A stretch of 64,000 nucleotides of DNA, from NCBI RefSeq assembly GCF_019703855.1, contig NZ_AP024086.1, positions 1,632,501 to 1,696,500 of the forward strand. Reading direction: 5' to 3'. The first letter of the stretch is position 1. Each line of letters starts with the position of its first letter. Positions 1 through 9,146 of this stretch are shown piece after piece. The notes beneath the pieces were generated by a model. The model was not told the origin of the DNA, searched no databases, and worked only from the letters and a program-made list of their open reading frames with translations. The DNA is from Desulfomarina profundi (GTDB lineage Bacteria > Desulfobacterota > Desulfobulbia > Desulfobulbales > Desulfocapsaceae). A program made the position numbers and the translations under genes.

Positions 1-31
1 TCAGCCCAGGTAGATTAATATTGTATTAATG

Positions 32-1162
32 CTAGTTAACTTCTACAAACTTTGCATTTTCAACTTTATAGACAGAGAAACCGACACCGATGGCATCACC
101 TTTATCATTAAAATAGATTTTTCCAACAGGGGTATCAACCTTTTCAGTCTGGAGTACTTTCTTCAGAGCTGCAAGATCCGTTGAACCTGCTTTATCGATG
201 GCGTTAAGAAGCGCAAGAACGGCAGAATAGGCGTTCTCATAGAATGCACCCGGATCTGATTTATACTCGGCCTTATGTTCCTCAATAGCAACCTTGGATA
301 ACGGATTTTTGGAATTATCTTTTGGTCCTGATGCATAGGCACCTTCAGCACTCTTTCCGGCGACCTTGATGAAGGTCATATCCTTCACACCGTCATCGGA
401 AATAAACGTTGTCTTCAGCCGTTTTTTCTTCATCAGCCCAACAATTTTAGAGGCTTCAGGATGGTATCCACCAAAAATAACCGCTTCTGCTCCGGACTTC
501 CTGATTTTCTGAACTATTGCTGAATAATCAACGGCTCCGGGGGTAACACCTTCATAGAGAACAACTTTTCCCTTACCGGATTCCTCAATGAATTTCTTGG
601 CGAATTCCGCAAAACCTTTCCCGTAATCACCTTTATCATGAACAACAGCAATTTTAGTATATCCGAGCTTACCAAGAGCAAAATCCACATCAACCTTGGC
701 CTGGGCATCATCCGGGGCAATGGTTCTGAAGAAATTGGGGTAGTCGCCGCTCTTGGTCAGTGCCGGGTTCGTAGCTGATGGAGACATGACAAGAATGCCA
801 GCATTATTATATATGGGCAGAGCAGCTTTTGTTGCACCTGAACAGATATGACCAAGGACAACCTGAGCACCTTCCGTCACGAGCTTGGTTGCAGTATTTG
901 TGGCAATTTCAGGCTTACAGACATCGTCTTCGATGAGCAGCTCAACCATTTTACCATTAATTCCACCATTGGCGTTGACCTTTTTCACCACAAGCTTGGC
1001 TGCATTTACAGAAGGTAATCCATAGGATGCAAGGTCACCACTATGGGGACCGGCAACACCTAACTTGATAGTATCACCGGCCATACCACTCACCGGCAGG
1101 GAAAGGGCCATTAAGACACAAGCTGCAGTAGAAACAAATTTACCAGTTAGAGCTAACTTCAT
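32..1162 (-). CDS. Branched-chain amino-acid ABC transporter substrate-binding protein (LivK-like)
   Basis: Periplasmic binding protein of the LivJ/LivK type (Peripla_BP_6 family), 376 aa. It should capture a branched-chain amino acid or similar small ligand for an ABC importer. A signal peptide of about 28 residues (MKLALTGK, then a hydrophobic stretch ending SGMAG) precedes the mature start DTIKLGVAGPHSGDLASYG, the usual first strand and ligand loop. The typical LVTEGAQVVLGHICSGAT and SPSATNPALT segments follow, so the fold looks complete. A strong GGAGG-type ribosome binding site lies just before the ATG. No permease or ATPase gene is visible because the gene runs towards the window edge. 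Family assignment is secure; ligand specificity cannot be read from sequence. Confidence 0.9.
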   Translation of the reverse strand: MKLALTGKFVSTAACVLMALSLPVSGMAGDTIKLGVAGPHSGDLASYGLPSVNAAKLVVKKVNANGGINGKMVELLIEDDVCKPEIATNTATKLVTEGAQVVLGHICSGATKAALPIYNNAGILVMSPSATNPALTKSGDYPNFFRTIAPDDAQAKVDVDFALGKLGYTKIAVVHDKGDYGKGFAEFAKKFIEESGKGKVVLYEGVTPGAVDYSAIVQKIRKSGAEAVIFGGYHPEASKIVGLMKKKRLKTTFISDDGVKDMTFIKVAGKSAEGAYASGPKDNSKNPLSKVAIEEHKAEYKSDPGAFYENAYSAVLALLNAIDKAGSTDLAALKKVLQTEKVDTPVGKIYFNDKGDAIGVGFSVYKVENAKFVEVN

Positions 1163-1860
1163 TTTCTCCTCCCTCTAAATGAAATGATTTAAACAGATAT
1201 ACAGTACTCGCCCTGTTACCCTCTCAACCTTTAACGGCAAAGAAAAGAGCAAGCAAATCCTGCGGCATGATATTAGTCTTTTACTACCGATTTTGCAAAA
1301 TCAAAAATCAAAAATGGTGTTTTTAATCACCTCATTCATTATATGCACTTAATATCAGCCAGTTATGATTAAAAATAACAGACACTCCGACCACTTTTAC
1401 CAACGTAACTGGTCACAGGATTTGTAACTCGGTGTTTTCATCCACATCAAACCTGCAAGTGACCTAAGTCTGGAGAAACGGTTTTTGTTATATCAAAAAT
1501 AATTAGTTCATGTCAAACTATTATTGATAAACAAAGCGATATATCCCAATTATCTTCATAATCCCTGCCGTATTCCGAGCAAATAAGTTTATTCTCACAA
1601 AACCTTTTTTCCCACAACTCCAATCCGGTTGAGTTTCATGGTAAACCGGATTTTGTTAAGAGCTCCCCCCCCTATTTATTATCAGTTTAAACGTTGTCAG
1701 GCTCAATATTTTCAGAGTTTTCATTTACTGAAGTGCAGGATTCAGGTATGAATGGTATTTTCAAATAAAGTTGAAATTTTATGCCGCCACTGGATTACCG
1801 TTACTACAGTTTTCTGACGGTGAAAACATTTGAACCTGCCAGTTCGCTGAAGGTGTTATT
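1163..1860. other. Intergenic region between livK-like gene and lpxK
   Basis: About 700 bp without a supported gene; the two flanking genes diverge, so both promoters should lie here. Visible items are an AATCCGGTT/AACCGGATT hairpin at 1622-1652 followed by a T-rich stretch, a run of eight C at about 1665-1672, and the motif TGCAGGATTCAGGT at 1734-1747. That motif matches the right end of the 245-bp repeat found before leuC and next to the M48 peptidase gene, but no matching left end was seen here. Confidence 0.5.
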
Positions 1861-2934
1861 TTGAACAGCAAGTTAGATTTTCTTTTTTCCCTGGGTCGTC
1901 CCCTCAGTCCTGTTTATGCCAGCCTGATGGCCCTGAGAGCTTTTCTGTACAGAAAAAATATTTTAAAAATTCATTCCCTTCCTGTTCCTGTGATATCAAT
2001 TGGTAATCTTACCATGGGCGGATCAGGGAAAACTCCTGTCATACAATGGCTTGCGAAACATTTACAGAAAGAAGGTTACAGGCCGGCGGTCATCAGCAGA
2101 GGATACAGGGGAAAGGCGGGAAATAAAGTCAATATAGTCTCAGATGGAAAAAAGGTTCACCTGAACCAACATGAGGCAGGAGATGAACCTTATATGCTGG
2201 CCTGTTCACTGGACGGTATTCCGGTAATAACCGGTAAAAAAAGAATTCATCCCTGTCAATACGCAGTCAATGAACTGAATGTTGATATTATTCTGCTTGA
2301 CGATGGATTTCAGCACATGGCTGTAAAACGGCAACTTGACCTGGTTCTTTTCAATGCAACTACGCTGGCAGGAAACAGCCGTGTTTTTCCGGGAGGTGAA
2401 CTCAGAGAACCTGTGCAGGCCCTGAAGCGGTGTAGCGGTTTTATGATCACAGGTATCTCTGACGACAACAAAAATCGCGCTGACAGATTTTCGGAACTCC
2501 TTTCCACCAGGTTTCCGGATAAACCGGTTTTCCAAACATATCTTACGGGGATTGAAATCATTTCCGCTGATGATAACAGGGTTGTTTCCGACCCAACTTC
2601 GCTGGATAGTGTTTTTGCTTTCTGTGCCATTGCAAATCCGACACGCTTCCGCCATACGATAGAACAAACAGGAATCCTCCTGACCAGCTTCAAAACATTT
2701 CGTGATCACAGCCGATATGACGGTCAGCGTCTAAACTGTCTCTGTCAAAGTGCGCAAAATACCGGAGCAACCAGTTTGCTGACTACGGAAAAAGATTTTG
2801 TAAAAATTGCGGACCAGCAACTTCCTCTTCCCCTTTATGTCCTCAGAATCAGACTTGAACCTGAAGAAGGTTTTAAAAAATTTATTCTCGATACTGTATC
2901 TTCCGGAAAAAATCCTGAGCAGGTTGAAACCTGA
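1861..2934 (+). CDS. lpxK: Tetraacyldisaccharide 4'-kinase LpxK
   Basis: Inner-membrane kinase that phosphorylates the 4' position of the tetraacyldisaccharide precursor in lipid A (Raetz) biosynthesis. The 357-aa product has the LpxK opening (LDFLFSLGRPLSPVYASLM), the P-loop GNLTMGGSGKTP at about residues 48-60, the ISRGYRG motif and LLDDGFQHMAVKR in the middle, all diagnostic. The C-terminal half carries the FCAIANPTRFR and FRDHSRY segments expected of the family. The start is a TTG codon giving MNSKLDF, with no better ATG nearby. lpxC follows on the same strand after about 210 bp, so two lipid A steps are adjacent. Length is normal. Confidence 0.95.
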   Translation: MNSKLDFLFSLGRPLSPVYASLMALRAFLYRKNILKIHSLPVPVISIGNLTMGGSGKTPVIQWLAKHLQKEGYRPAVISRGYRGKAGNKVNIVSDGKKVHLNQHEAGDEPYMLACSLDGIPVITGKKRIHPCQYAVNELNVDIILLDDGFQHMAVKRQLDLVLFNATTLAGNSRVFPGGELREPVQALKRCSGFMITGISDDNKNRADRFSELLSTRFPDKPVFQTYLTGIEIISADDNRVVSDPTSLDSVFAFCAIANPTRFRHTIEQTGILLTSFKTFRDHSRYDGQRLNCLCQSAQNTGATSLLTTEKDFVKIADQQLPLPLYVLRIRLEPEEGFKKFILDTVSSGKNPEQVET

Positions 2935-3146
2935 ACCAGGTAAAACCCTTACCAGACCGATTTGTTGTCATTTTCCACGCATAGGTGTTTTTTCCCACAC
3001 ACTTCAGCTTTACCTTTCTTGTATGAATATTCTTTTGTTTCCCCATGGTTTCCAATACATAGCAGCAACCAAACCAATCATCCCAAATGGCATGAAAAAT
3101 GCATAAAAAATCTAAATTATTTCCAATTTTTCATTAAGGTATTTAT

Positions 3147-4133
3147 ATGACACTCCATATTGATCCGTATCAGTACACACTGCAAAAATCCGTCAGCTGT
3201 TGTGGAGTAGGATTACATTCAGGAAGAACCGTTAATCTCTCCATCAAACCGGCTCCCGAAGACAGTGGTATTCGTTTTTTCCGTACGGATATTCAACCGA
3301 CTGAACCTATTCAGGCGCATATGGATATGGTCGTGGATACCAGGCTTGCCACAACCATAGGGAATGAACGTATACAGGTATCTACAACTGAACACCTGCT
3401 TGCCGCCCTGAAAGCTTTTGGAATTGATAATGCGGAAATAGAGCTTGATTCCCGTGAAGTGCCAATAATGGACGGTAGTGCCGAGCCGTTTTTTCAACTG
3501 ATAAAATCGTCCGGAAAGAAAAAACAGAAGAGTTTTAAGAAAATACTCAAAATAACTCAACCTATTCATTATGACGATGGAGAAAAATCAATTTCCATCT
3601 CTCCCTACAACGGTTTCAAAGTGACGGGTGAAATCTGTTTTGATGACACGGTTATCCAGAACCAGAAATTCTCTCTGGATCTGTCCCCCGAAAACTTCGG
3701 CCAGGAGATATCCAAAGCCAGAACCTTCGGGTATGTGGAACAGGTTGAAGAGTTATGGGCAAACGGTCTTGCTCTTGGTAGTACCCTTGATAATGTCATT
3801 GCCATTCATTGGAACCGCAAATCTGTTCTCAACGAAGATGGTCTTCGATTTGATGACGAGTTTATTCGCCACAAGGTACTGGATCTCGTTGGAGACCTGA
3901 GCCTCCTCGGTTGTCCGATTCTCGGGCATGTGAACGCCTACAAGACTGGACATACCGAACATTTTCATTTTATGAAGGCCATCGCCGCCTCTCCCCATTG
4001 CTGGGAGGTTGTCGAAGTTCAGAAAAATGGTTCCATTCCAATTCAGATGAATGTATCAAAAAACTCACAGAACAAAACCGGGACGTTCCTGCCTTTTCTT
4101 AACAACAGGGATGCCCAACCGGCAGCAGCGTAG
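3147..4133 (+). CDS. lpxC: UDP-3-O-acyl-N-acetylglucosamine deacetylase LpxC
   Basis: Zinc amidase for the committed step of lipid A synthesis, acting on UDP-3-O-acyl-GlcNAc in the cytoplasm. The 328-aa protein shows the two-repeat LpxC layout: VGLHSGRTVNL near the N-terminus, TTEHLLAAL with the first zinc His, the DGSAEPF motif, then RHKVLDLVGDLSLLG with the second zinc His and the zinc Asp, and GHTEHFHFM with the catalytic His. It is slightly longer than E. coli LpxC (305 aa) because of a C-terminal tail of about 20 residues. All zinc and catalytic positions are present, so it should be active. Confidence 0.96.
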   Translation: MTLHIDPYQYTLQKSVSCCGVGLHSGRTVNLSIKPAPEDSGIRFFRTDIQPTEPIQAHMDMVVDTRLATTIGNERIQVSTTEHLLAALKAFGIDNAEIELDSREVPIMDGSAEPFFQLIKSSGKKKQKSFKKILKITQPIHYDDGEKSISISPYNGFKVTGEICFDDTVIQNQKFSLDLSPENFGQEISKARTFGYVEQVEELWANGLALGSTLDNVIAIHWNRKSVLNEDGLRFDDEFIRHKVLDLVGDLSLLGCPILGHVNAYKTGHTEHFHFMKAIAASPHCWEVVEVQKNGSIPIQMNVSKNSQNKTGTFLPFLNNRDAQPAAA

Positions 4134-4319
4134 TAATTTGCAGCAACAATCTGGTACCATTATATAAACTGTTGTTCCAGTTCATATCCTGATATAATTC
4201 CTGTTCTGTTCAGATTCTGTCAATACCTGTTTTCTGAAAATTTACCTCTAAAATATAATATGATTTCGATATGTTATAATATAATCCGTATCATACCTGT
4301 TTCTTTTCCTATCAAAGTA

Positions 4320-4347
4320 TTGACGACTTTTTTAAATGTATTATATT
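4320..4347 (+). promoter_or_regulatory. Sigma70-type promoter for the SleB-like hydrolase
   Basis: TTGACG at 4320-4325 and TATATT at 4342-4347 are separated by 16 bp in an AT-rich stretch about 40 bp before the ATG at 4385. A CAGGAG ribosome binding site lies at 4371-4376. The match is to consensus only; no transcript evidence is available. Confidence 0.5.
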
Positions 4348-4384
4348 TGCGGAATATACAGTTTAATTTGCAGGAGAAGTAAAA

Positions 4385-4747
4385 ATGACTCTTTTAGAAG
4401 GACTTTTATGGCTCACTCTCAATGTATACCACGAAGCCCGTTCTGAACCAACAGTCGGTCAGGTTGCCGTTGCCTTGGTTACTCTGAATCGTGCAAATGA
4501 GAGGCATGTGCCGATCAAGGACATTGTAAAGGAACCCTATCAGTTCAGCTGGACCTTCCAGAAAAATTCATATATCCCAGATGACCCAAAAGCTTTTCTG
4601 CAGTGCATGAAATCAGTCTATATCGCACTGCAAACCAACGACTTCACCCAGGGGGCAACCCATTACCATGTTGACGGCATCACACCGTACTGGGCCTCAA
4701 AATATACCTACCTGAATCAGTTCGGCTCTCATAAATTTTATAAATAA
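4385..4747 (+). CDS. SleB-type cell wall hydrolase (Hydrolase_2), short cytoplasmic form
   Basis: Single-domain 120-aa protein of the Hydrolase_2 / SleB-CwlJ family, predicted to cleave peptidoglycan glycan strands. Family hallmarks are all visible: VYHEARSEPTVGQVAVA at residues 14-30 with the catalytic Glu, a QFSWTF motif at about 53-58, GATHYHVDGITPYWA at about 95-109, and the C-terminal GSHKFYK. It lacks a signal peptide, membrane anchor and peptidoglycan-binding domain, unlike SleB itself, so export or a lysin-like role is unclear. The gene has its own promoter and ribosome binding site and ends in a strong terminator. Related small forms occur in phages, but no other phage gene is nearby. 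Confidence 0.8.
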   Translation: MTLLEGLLWLTLNVYHEARSEPTVGQVAVALVTLNRANERHVPIKDIVKEPYQFSWTFQKNSYIPDDPKAFLQCMKSVYIALQTNDFTQGATHYHVDGITPYWASKYTYLNQFGSHKFYK

Positions 4748-4771
4748 ACAAAAAAATCTTCAATTCTAAAA

Positions 4772-4810
4772 ATAAAGGCCGTAAATTAAAAAACAATTTA
4801 CGGCCTTTAT
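4772..4810. terminator. Bidirectional rho-independent terminator
   Basis: Perfect 16-bp inverted repeat ATAAAGGCCGTAAATT / AATTTACGGCCTTTAT around a 7-nt A-rich loop. It sits between the convergent SleB-like and aminotransferase genes and is A/T-rich at both ends, so it can serve both. Confidence 0.85.
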
Positions 4811-4857
4811 TCTATTGTAAACGAGACTCAGAGAAATTCCCGAATATACCTGCTTTT

Positions 4858-6060
4858 TCAGGCACCTGCTGCTTTTTCCAGAGCCTTGCACATGTTATCA
4901 AGCACCTCTTCTCCCATTTTAATGGATACGGGATACACCAGGGTTTTCCCCATAAGATCAGCCGATTTCGGCAGAGCCTCCGGGTCATAAATAACTCTTC
5001 TTTTTCCTCCCGGGGATACAAATGGATACCCGCAGGAAGAGGTCGTTTTTCCTCCCAGCAAATGTTCCCAGGCTGGATAGAAATGCCAACTGTTCTCTGC
5101 CCAGTTTATGGCCCCGAAACCATCAGCACGCAGGGATTCGTTCACCCTTTTACACTGCTCTGAATCCTGAAGAATAAAAGTAAAAAAAGTTGCCGTATCA
5201 CCGTCTTCATCCATCAGCTCCCGAAAGCTGACGCCGGGAATTTTCGAAGCACCTTCTTTTAATTTTGCCTTGTTTCTCTTCTGTGCCACTATCATTGAAT
5301 CCAGTTTTGCCAACTGGGCGATGCCGATTGCTCCCTGAATCTCCATCATTCGGTAGTTGAAACCGATAAATCGCCTTCCCTCTCCCCCGCGTCCACCGGG
5401 GTTCACTTTGTGATCATGACCATGGTCATGATATTCGGACATTGTTTTTTTCAGCTCTCCATCCCCGGTAATAACCATACCACCTTCACCAGTGGTCATC
5501 GTCTTGACTGAGTCAAAGGAAAATGTGCCGCATCGTCCGAAAGTCCCAAGATATTTTCCGTCAAGGGTCCCTCCGGCCGCCTGAGCTGTATCTTCCAGGA
5601 CAGGAATGGAGTATTTATCGGCAATTTTAATGATTTCTTTGATTCGGGCCTGTGCTCCAAGCATATGCACCGGAATAATACATTTCGTCCGGGAAGTTAT
5701 CTTTTTTTCAAGATCGGCGGGGTCCATGTTCAAAGTCCTGTCTACTTCAGTAAATACAGGAATGGCTCCGACTTCAAAGATAGCTTCCCAGGTGGCAACA
5801 AAGGTGAAGCCCTGCGTAATAACTTCATCTCCAGGTCCTATCCCCAATGCCATCAGGGCAACTTTCAATGCTGCAGTTCCCGAGGTAACTGCCTGGGCAT
5901 GCTCACAACCACAGTATCGTGCAAATTTCTCCTCAAACTCTTTTACCTTGTAAACACCATTTCTCTGGTCATGAAATTCATACCTGAAAAGAACGCCCGT
6001 ATCGAGCACGTCCATTATTTCTTTCTTTTCTTCTTCCCCAAAGATTTCAAATCCAGGCAT
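4858..6060 (-). CDS. DegT/DnrJ/EryC1/StrS aminotransferase, KdnA-like
   Basis: PLP-dependent sugar aminotransferase of 400 aa. The fold is complete, with VTSGTAALKVALMALGIGPG in the cofactor loop and SFDSVKTMTTGEGGM placing the Schiff-base lysine at about residue 186. The opening MPGFEIFGEEEK, the FRYEFHDQRN segment and the DHGHDH motif recall KdnA, the aminotransferase that with KdnB makes 8-amino-3,8-dideoxy-Kdo for lipopolysaccharide in Shewanella. That is a recollection of family sequence, not a search. The genes lpxK and lpxC lie about 1-3 kb away, in keeping with envelope sugar work. No KdnB-like alcohol dehydrogenase is present in the window, so substrate is open. It may form an operon with the TPR gene upstream. 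Confidence 0.85.
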   Translation of the reverse strand: MPGFEIFGEEEKKEIMDVLDTGVLFRYEFHDQRNGVYKVKEFEEKFARYCGCEHAQAVTSGTAALKVALMALGIGPGDEVITQGFTFVATWEAIFEVGAIPVFTEVDRTLNMDPADLEKKITSRTKCIIPVHMLGAQARIKEIIKIADKYSIPVLEDTAQAAGGTLDGKYLGTFGRCGTFSFDSVKTMTTGEGGMVITGDGELKKTMSEYHDHGHDHKVNPGGRGGEGRRFIGFNYRMMEIQGAIGIAQLAKLDSMIVAQKRNKAKLKEGASKIPGVSFRELMDEDGDTATFFTFILQDSEQCKRVNESLRADGFGAINWAENSWHFYPAWEHLLGGKTTSSCGYPFVSPGGKRRVIYDPEALPKSADLMGKTLVYPVSIKMGEEVLDNMCKALEKAAGA

Positions 6061-6090
6061 ATCAAAGCTCTCCCTTAATCTGAAAATCTC

Positions 6091-6160
6091 ACCACGGAAG
6101 GTGTTTCTGCCGCAGTCGGATTTTCATTAGTTTTCTGTCGCTGTGTCCAGGTTGCCGGAC
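6091..6160 (+). repeat. Dispersed repeat family B, copy 1
   Basis: Carries the family core TGCCGCAGTCGGATTTTCAT followed by TAGTTTTCTGT, here between the aminotransferase start and the TPR-protein stop. Other copies are at 19848, 22385 (reverse), 26036 (reverse) and inside proB at about 40403. The element ends at the TPR stop codon. Confidence 0.6.
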
Positions 6161-6864
6161 TATTTCTTGCTCATTTTCATCTTCAACCTGGCTATTCGAG
6201 ATTCTATTTCAGCTCTGGCCCTCGCAGCAGAGGGATCATCACCCACATTCAGCAGGAAATTATTATAAGTAGTATTGGCCTTTGCAAAATTCCCCTGTAC
6301 CTCCTCAATGCGAGCCAGGCCGATATAGCCAATATGCTCATACCCTTTCAATTCCTTCAGAAGATTGTATTGGGCCGCGGCCTCATCATACTTCTTTTCA
6401 GACTCCAGCGCCTGACCGGCGCCAAAGAGCAGCAATCCATACAAGGGATTTGAATCATCAGTCTCTTTCAACTCATTGAGATATTCTTGTGCAGCGGAGT
6501 TGTAATCACCGTTTTTCATGTTCAGATTGGCTATTTCAATCCTAGCCCATTGTGCAGATGTTGTACTCCCGTATTTTTCCACCACAGCTGCAAGCGCTTC
6601 CATTCTTTTTTCAGGGGGCTCTTGAACAGCAACAGCAAGAGCTGAAGCGCCTTCCTGCACTATTTTTTTCCTGTATGAGGTATACAGGGAAAACGTGACA
6701 GTAAATATCAATAGCAGAACAAGCCCGAAAATTATAAGTTTTTGATTTTTACGTATGGAAGTTATTACCTCAGGCGGCAAATTGAAATGCTCCAGCAACT
6801 CCTCGATTTTATCCATTTTTGTTTCTGCAGTAAGTCGCTTGGTGTATGCACTCTCACCCGCCAT
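6160..6864 (-). CDS. Membrane-anchored tetratricopeptide protein (YfgM/TPR_21-like)
   Basis: Protein of 234 aa with a short cytoplasmic N-terminus, one transmembrane helix at about residues 43-63 (LIIFGLVLLLIFTVTFSLY) and a periplasmic TPR domain. Repeat signatures such as WARIEIANLNMKNGDYNSAA and LLFGAGQALESEKKYDEAA are visible. This layout matches the YfgM-like family, which works with the SecYEG/BamB export machinery in E. coli; that role is only an inference here. The start at 6864 (MAGESAYTKR) is preferred because GGAGG lies 7 nt before it; ATG codons further upstream are badly spaced or have no ribosome binding site. It is probably co-transcribed with the aminotransferase downstream and is divergent from xseA. 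Confidence 0.75.
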   Translation of the reverse strand: MAGESAYTKRLTAETKMDKIEELLEHFNLPPEVITSIRKNQKLIIFGLVLLLIFTVTFSLYTSYRKKIVQEGASALAVAVQEPPEKRMEALAAVVEKYGSTTSAQWARIEIANLNMKNGDYNSAAQEYLNELKETDDSNPLYGLLLFGAGQALESEKKYDEAAAQYNLLKELKGYEHIGYIGLARIEEVQGNFAKANTTYNNFLLNVGDDPSAARARAEIESRIARLKMKMSKK

Positions 6865-6985
6865 TGTCATTCCTCCGGTTGATCTATTTTGAAAATTTCT
6901 GAAAATCACTGAATGGTTCAATTTTTAGAGACTTTATCCGAGCTGGACAATATAATATAAAGCTTGTGTTCTGTCATGGGTAAAC

Positions 6986-8407
6986 ATGTTATTTCACCTT
7001 CAATCCGGCAAACAGTTCCATATGATATCAGAAACAGGATCACCGACCGTTCTTACAGTAACTGAACTGACCAGTTCCATTAAATCGCTGCTGGAGGGTA
7101 AATATAGATTCATCCGCATAAAGGGTGAAGTATCCAATCTCAGGGTTCCTTTTTCCGGTCATTCCTATTTTTCTCTGAAGGACAGCCAGTCACAGATCCG
7201 TGCAGTCCTGTTTAAAAATCAGAAACGATTTGTCAGTCATTCCCTCAAAGATGGGCAGCAGATTATCTGTTTTGGCAGAATTTCAGTTTATGAACCACGG
7301 GGAGAATACCAGATCATCATCGACAGCATTGATCACCTGGGGACGGGGCACCTCCAGATGGAATTCGAACAATTAAAGACAAGACTAGCCGCTGAAGGAC
7401 TCTTTTCCCATGAGATTAAAAAGAAAGTCCCTCCACTGCCCTTTAAAATCATAGTTATTTCATCCCCTACCGGAGCTGCTCTTCAGGACTTCCTGAAAAT
7501 CTATTCCACAAGAAATTTCCCAGCCTGCCTGCAGATAATTCCTGTCAGGGTGCAGGGCGAACAGGCAGCAAAAGAGATAGCTTACGCCATAGAAACAGCC
7601 AACCGGATCAAAGATGCTGATGTTATTGTCCTGTGTCGTGGGGGTGGTTCCATTGAAGATTTATGGGCTTTCAACGAGGAACATACCGCAAGGGCAATCT
7701 TCCATTCAAAGGTCCCTGTTGTCACCGGTATCGGGCATGAGACTGATTTTACAATAGCAGATTTCTGCGCCGATCTCAGGTGTCCCACACCAACCGGGGC
7801 TGCAACAACCATTTTTCCCAACGGAGACGAACTGTACACGCGTCTGGAAGTTTTGAAAAAACAACTGGGTTTTCGCATCGATTCCAAAATTGAAAACCTG
7901 GAGATGCAGCTTGACAGCCGAGTCAAAATACTGGGTACATTAGAACAAAAATTTGAAAATCTTGAATTGCGGCTGAATTTGGGAAAAACCTACCTGGTTC
8001 AAGCCATGACAACGCTCTTGAGCACAAAAAAGAATCTTTTTTTTCGGAAATTACAGCTCTTTGAAAGAAACGCTCCTCTCTCAAAACTGATAGCCAGGCA
8101 ACAGGTTCTGAAGCTGGCAACATCCCGGTTTATCAATACCATGGAAATTATCATGCAGGGCAGAGAAACAAGATTTGCAAGAGCCGCTGCTGTCCTGAAC
8201 ACCGTCAGCCCCCTGGCGACCCTTGCACGGGGGTACGCCATAGTCACCAGAGAAGACAAAGGGCATGGAGTACGAAAAGTGGTAAGTCAATCAGGGGAAG
8301 TGTCACCAGGCGAACATCTTGAGATCCTGCTCCATCAAGGGACAGTGGAATGCGAGGTAACAAAAGTTCATGCTCCCGCTTCACCTGACGACCCATCCAC
8401 TGAATGA
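6986..8407 (+). CDS. xseA: Exodeoxyribonuclease VII large subunit
   Basis: Catalytic subunit of exonuclease VII, which degrades single-stranded DNA in both directions and acts in repair. The 473-aa protein opens with the OB-fold domain (LTSSIKSLLEGKYRFIRIKGEVSNLR, HSYFSLKDSQSQIRAVLF; roughly residues 22-115). The nuclease domain follows, with VLCRGGGSIEDLWAFNEE and the diagnostic GIGHETDFTIADFCADLR and PTPTGAA motifs. A long coiled-coil region and the C-terminal LARGYAIVTRE complete it. The start is uncertain: a second ATG at 7022 is also possible and neither has a clear ribosome binding site. The small subunit xseB is not in the window. Confidence 0.94.
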   Translation: MLFHLQSGKQFHMISETGSPTVLTVTELTSSIKSLLEGKYRFIRIKGEVSNLRVPFSGHSYFSLKDSQSQIRAVLFKNQKRFVSHSLKDGQQIICFGRISVYEPRGEYQIIIDSIDHLGTGHLQMEFEQLKTRLAAEGLFSHEIKKKVPPLPFKIIVISSPTGAALQDFLKIYSTRNFPACLQIIPVRVQGEQAAKEIAYAIETANRIKDADVIVLCRGGGSIEDLWAFNEEHTARAIFHSKVPVVTGIGHETDFTIADFCADLRCPTPTGAATTIFPNGDELYTRLEVLKKQLGFRIDSKIENLEMQLDSRVKILGTLEQKFENLELRLNLGKTYLVQAMTTLLSTKKNLFFRKLQLFERNAPLSKLIARQQVLKLATSRFINTMEIIMQGRETRFARAAAVLNTVSPLATLARGYAIVTREDKGHGVRKVVSQSGEVSPGEHLEILLHQGTVECEVTKVHAPASPDDPSTE

Positions 8408-8429
8408 TCCATAAATAAAAAAAACCAAT

Positions 8430-8520
8430 CCCGCACTTCGTTATCAAGGGCTTGAAGTATATTTGTATATTTTTATTTATACCTCGGCGCCCTCGATACA
8501 TCGTAGACAGCCTCCTGGGT
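8430..8520 (-). repeat. Partial copy of the 245-bp repeat (family C)
   Basis: The stretch ACTTCGTTATCAAGGGCTTG, followed later by GGCGCCCTCGAT, is the reverse complement of the interior of the element at 52901-53145. It lies in the 128-bp gap between the convergent xseA and ndk genes. The terminal repeats are degraded. Confidence 0.5.
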
Positions 8521-8535
8521 ATTCAGGAAAAGGAT

Positions 8536-8949
8536 TTACAGCAGTTCGAGCCCTGAAAAGAAATAACCAATTTCAAACGCCGCAGTTTCAGGCGCATCTG
8601 AACCATGTGTTGCATTCTCTCCGAGAGATGCACCGAACTCTTTCCGCAGTGTTCCTTCAGCGGCCTCAGCGGGATTTGTTGCCCCCATGAGATCTCTCCA
8701 TTTCTGAATAGCATTTTCCGCTTCAAGTACCATAACAACACAGGGACCACTTGACATGAACTCAGTCAGTTCATCAAAAAAGGGTCTGTCCTTATGGACA
8801 TAATAAAATCCTTCGGCTTCAACCTTGCTGAGATAGAGTTTTTTCAATCCGACTATTTTAAACCCTTCCTCGTAAATCCTGCTGATAATCTTGCCACTGT
8901 TGCCATCAGCAAACGCATTCGGTTTGATGATTCCGAACGTTCTTTCCAT
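8536..8949 (-). CDS. ndk: Nucleoside diphosphate kinase
   Basis: Transfers the gamma phosphate of ATP to other nucleoside diphosphates. The 137-aa protein begins [13 protein letters not shown], the classic NDK opening, and contains the catalytic histidine in [12 protein letters not shown] near residue 118. Length is standard. The start at 8949 is set by GGAGGAAGT just upstream; a TTG four codons earlier would extend it but overlaps the ribosome binding site. The gene is isolated: it converges with xseA, and the gap before it holds a MITE-like repeat. One small oddity is an otherwise conserved DRPFF stretch written as [13 protein letters not shown], still normal for the family. Confidence 0.95.
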   Translation of the reverse strand: MERTFGIIKPNAFADGNSGKIISRIYEEGFKIVGLKKLYLSKVEAEGFYYVHKDRPFFDELTEFMSSGPCVVMVLEAENAIQKWRDLMGATNPAEAAEGTLRKEFGASLGENATHGSDAPETAAFEIGYFFSGLELL

Positions 8950-8981
8950 TACTTCCTCCAATTGATTATTGTTTTCTTAAC

Positions 8982-9125
8982 TAGTGTCTGTCCAGAAATG
9001 AGATTTTTTGTTCAAGTTCAAGGAGCATAGGAATATAAAAAGCGCAGCATATTAGGCATATGTGAGCATTTTTATTTTTCGTAGCGACGCAGAAATCGGG
9101 CAAAAAGGCCATCTTCAGATTGACA
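8982..9125 (+). repeat. Dispersed repeat family A (MITE-like), copy 1
   Basis: About 144 bp beginning TAGTGTCTGTCCAGAAATG. Its body (AAAAGCGCAGCATATT, GCATATGTGAGCATTTTT, CGCAGAAATCGG) matches the 177-bp element at 51471-51647 closely. The ends are only imperfectly inverted. It fills the gap between ndk and the hypothetical gene at 9147. Confidence 0.7.
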
Positions 9126-9146
9126 CCTACTCTCCCTGTTTGAGGA

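Noticed and set aside
4385-4747. Prophage lysis module
   Set aside because: The SleB-like gene is alone; no holin, integrase or structural phage gene is nearby.
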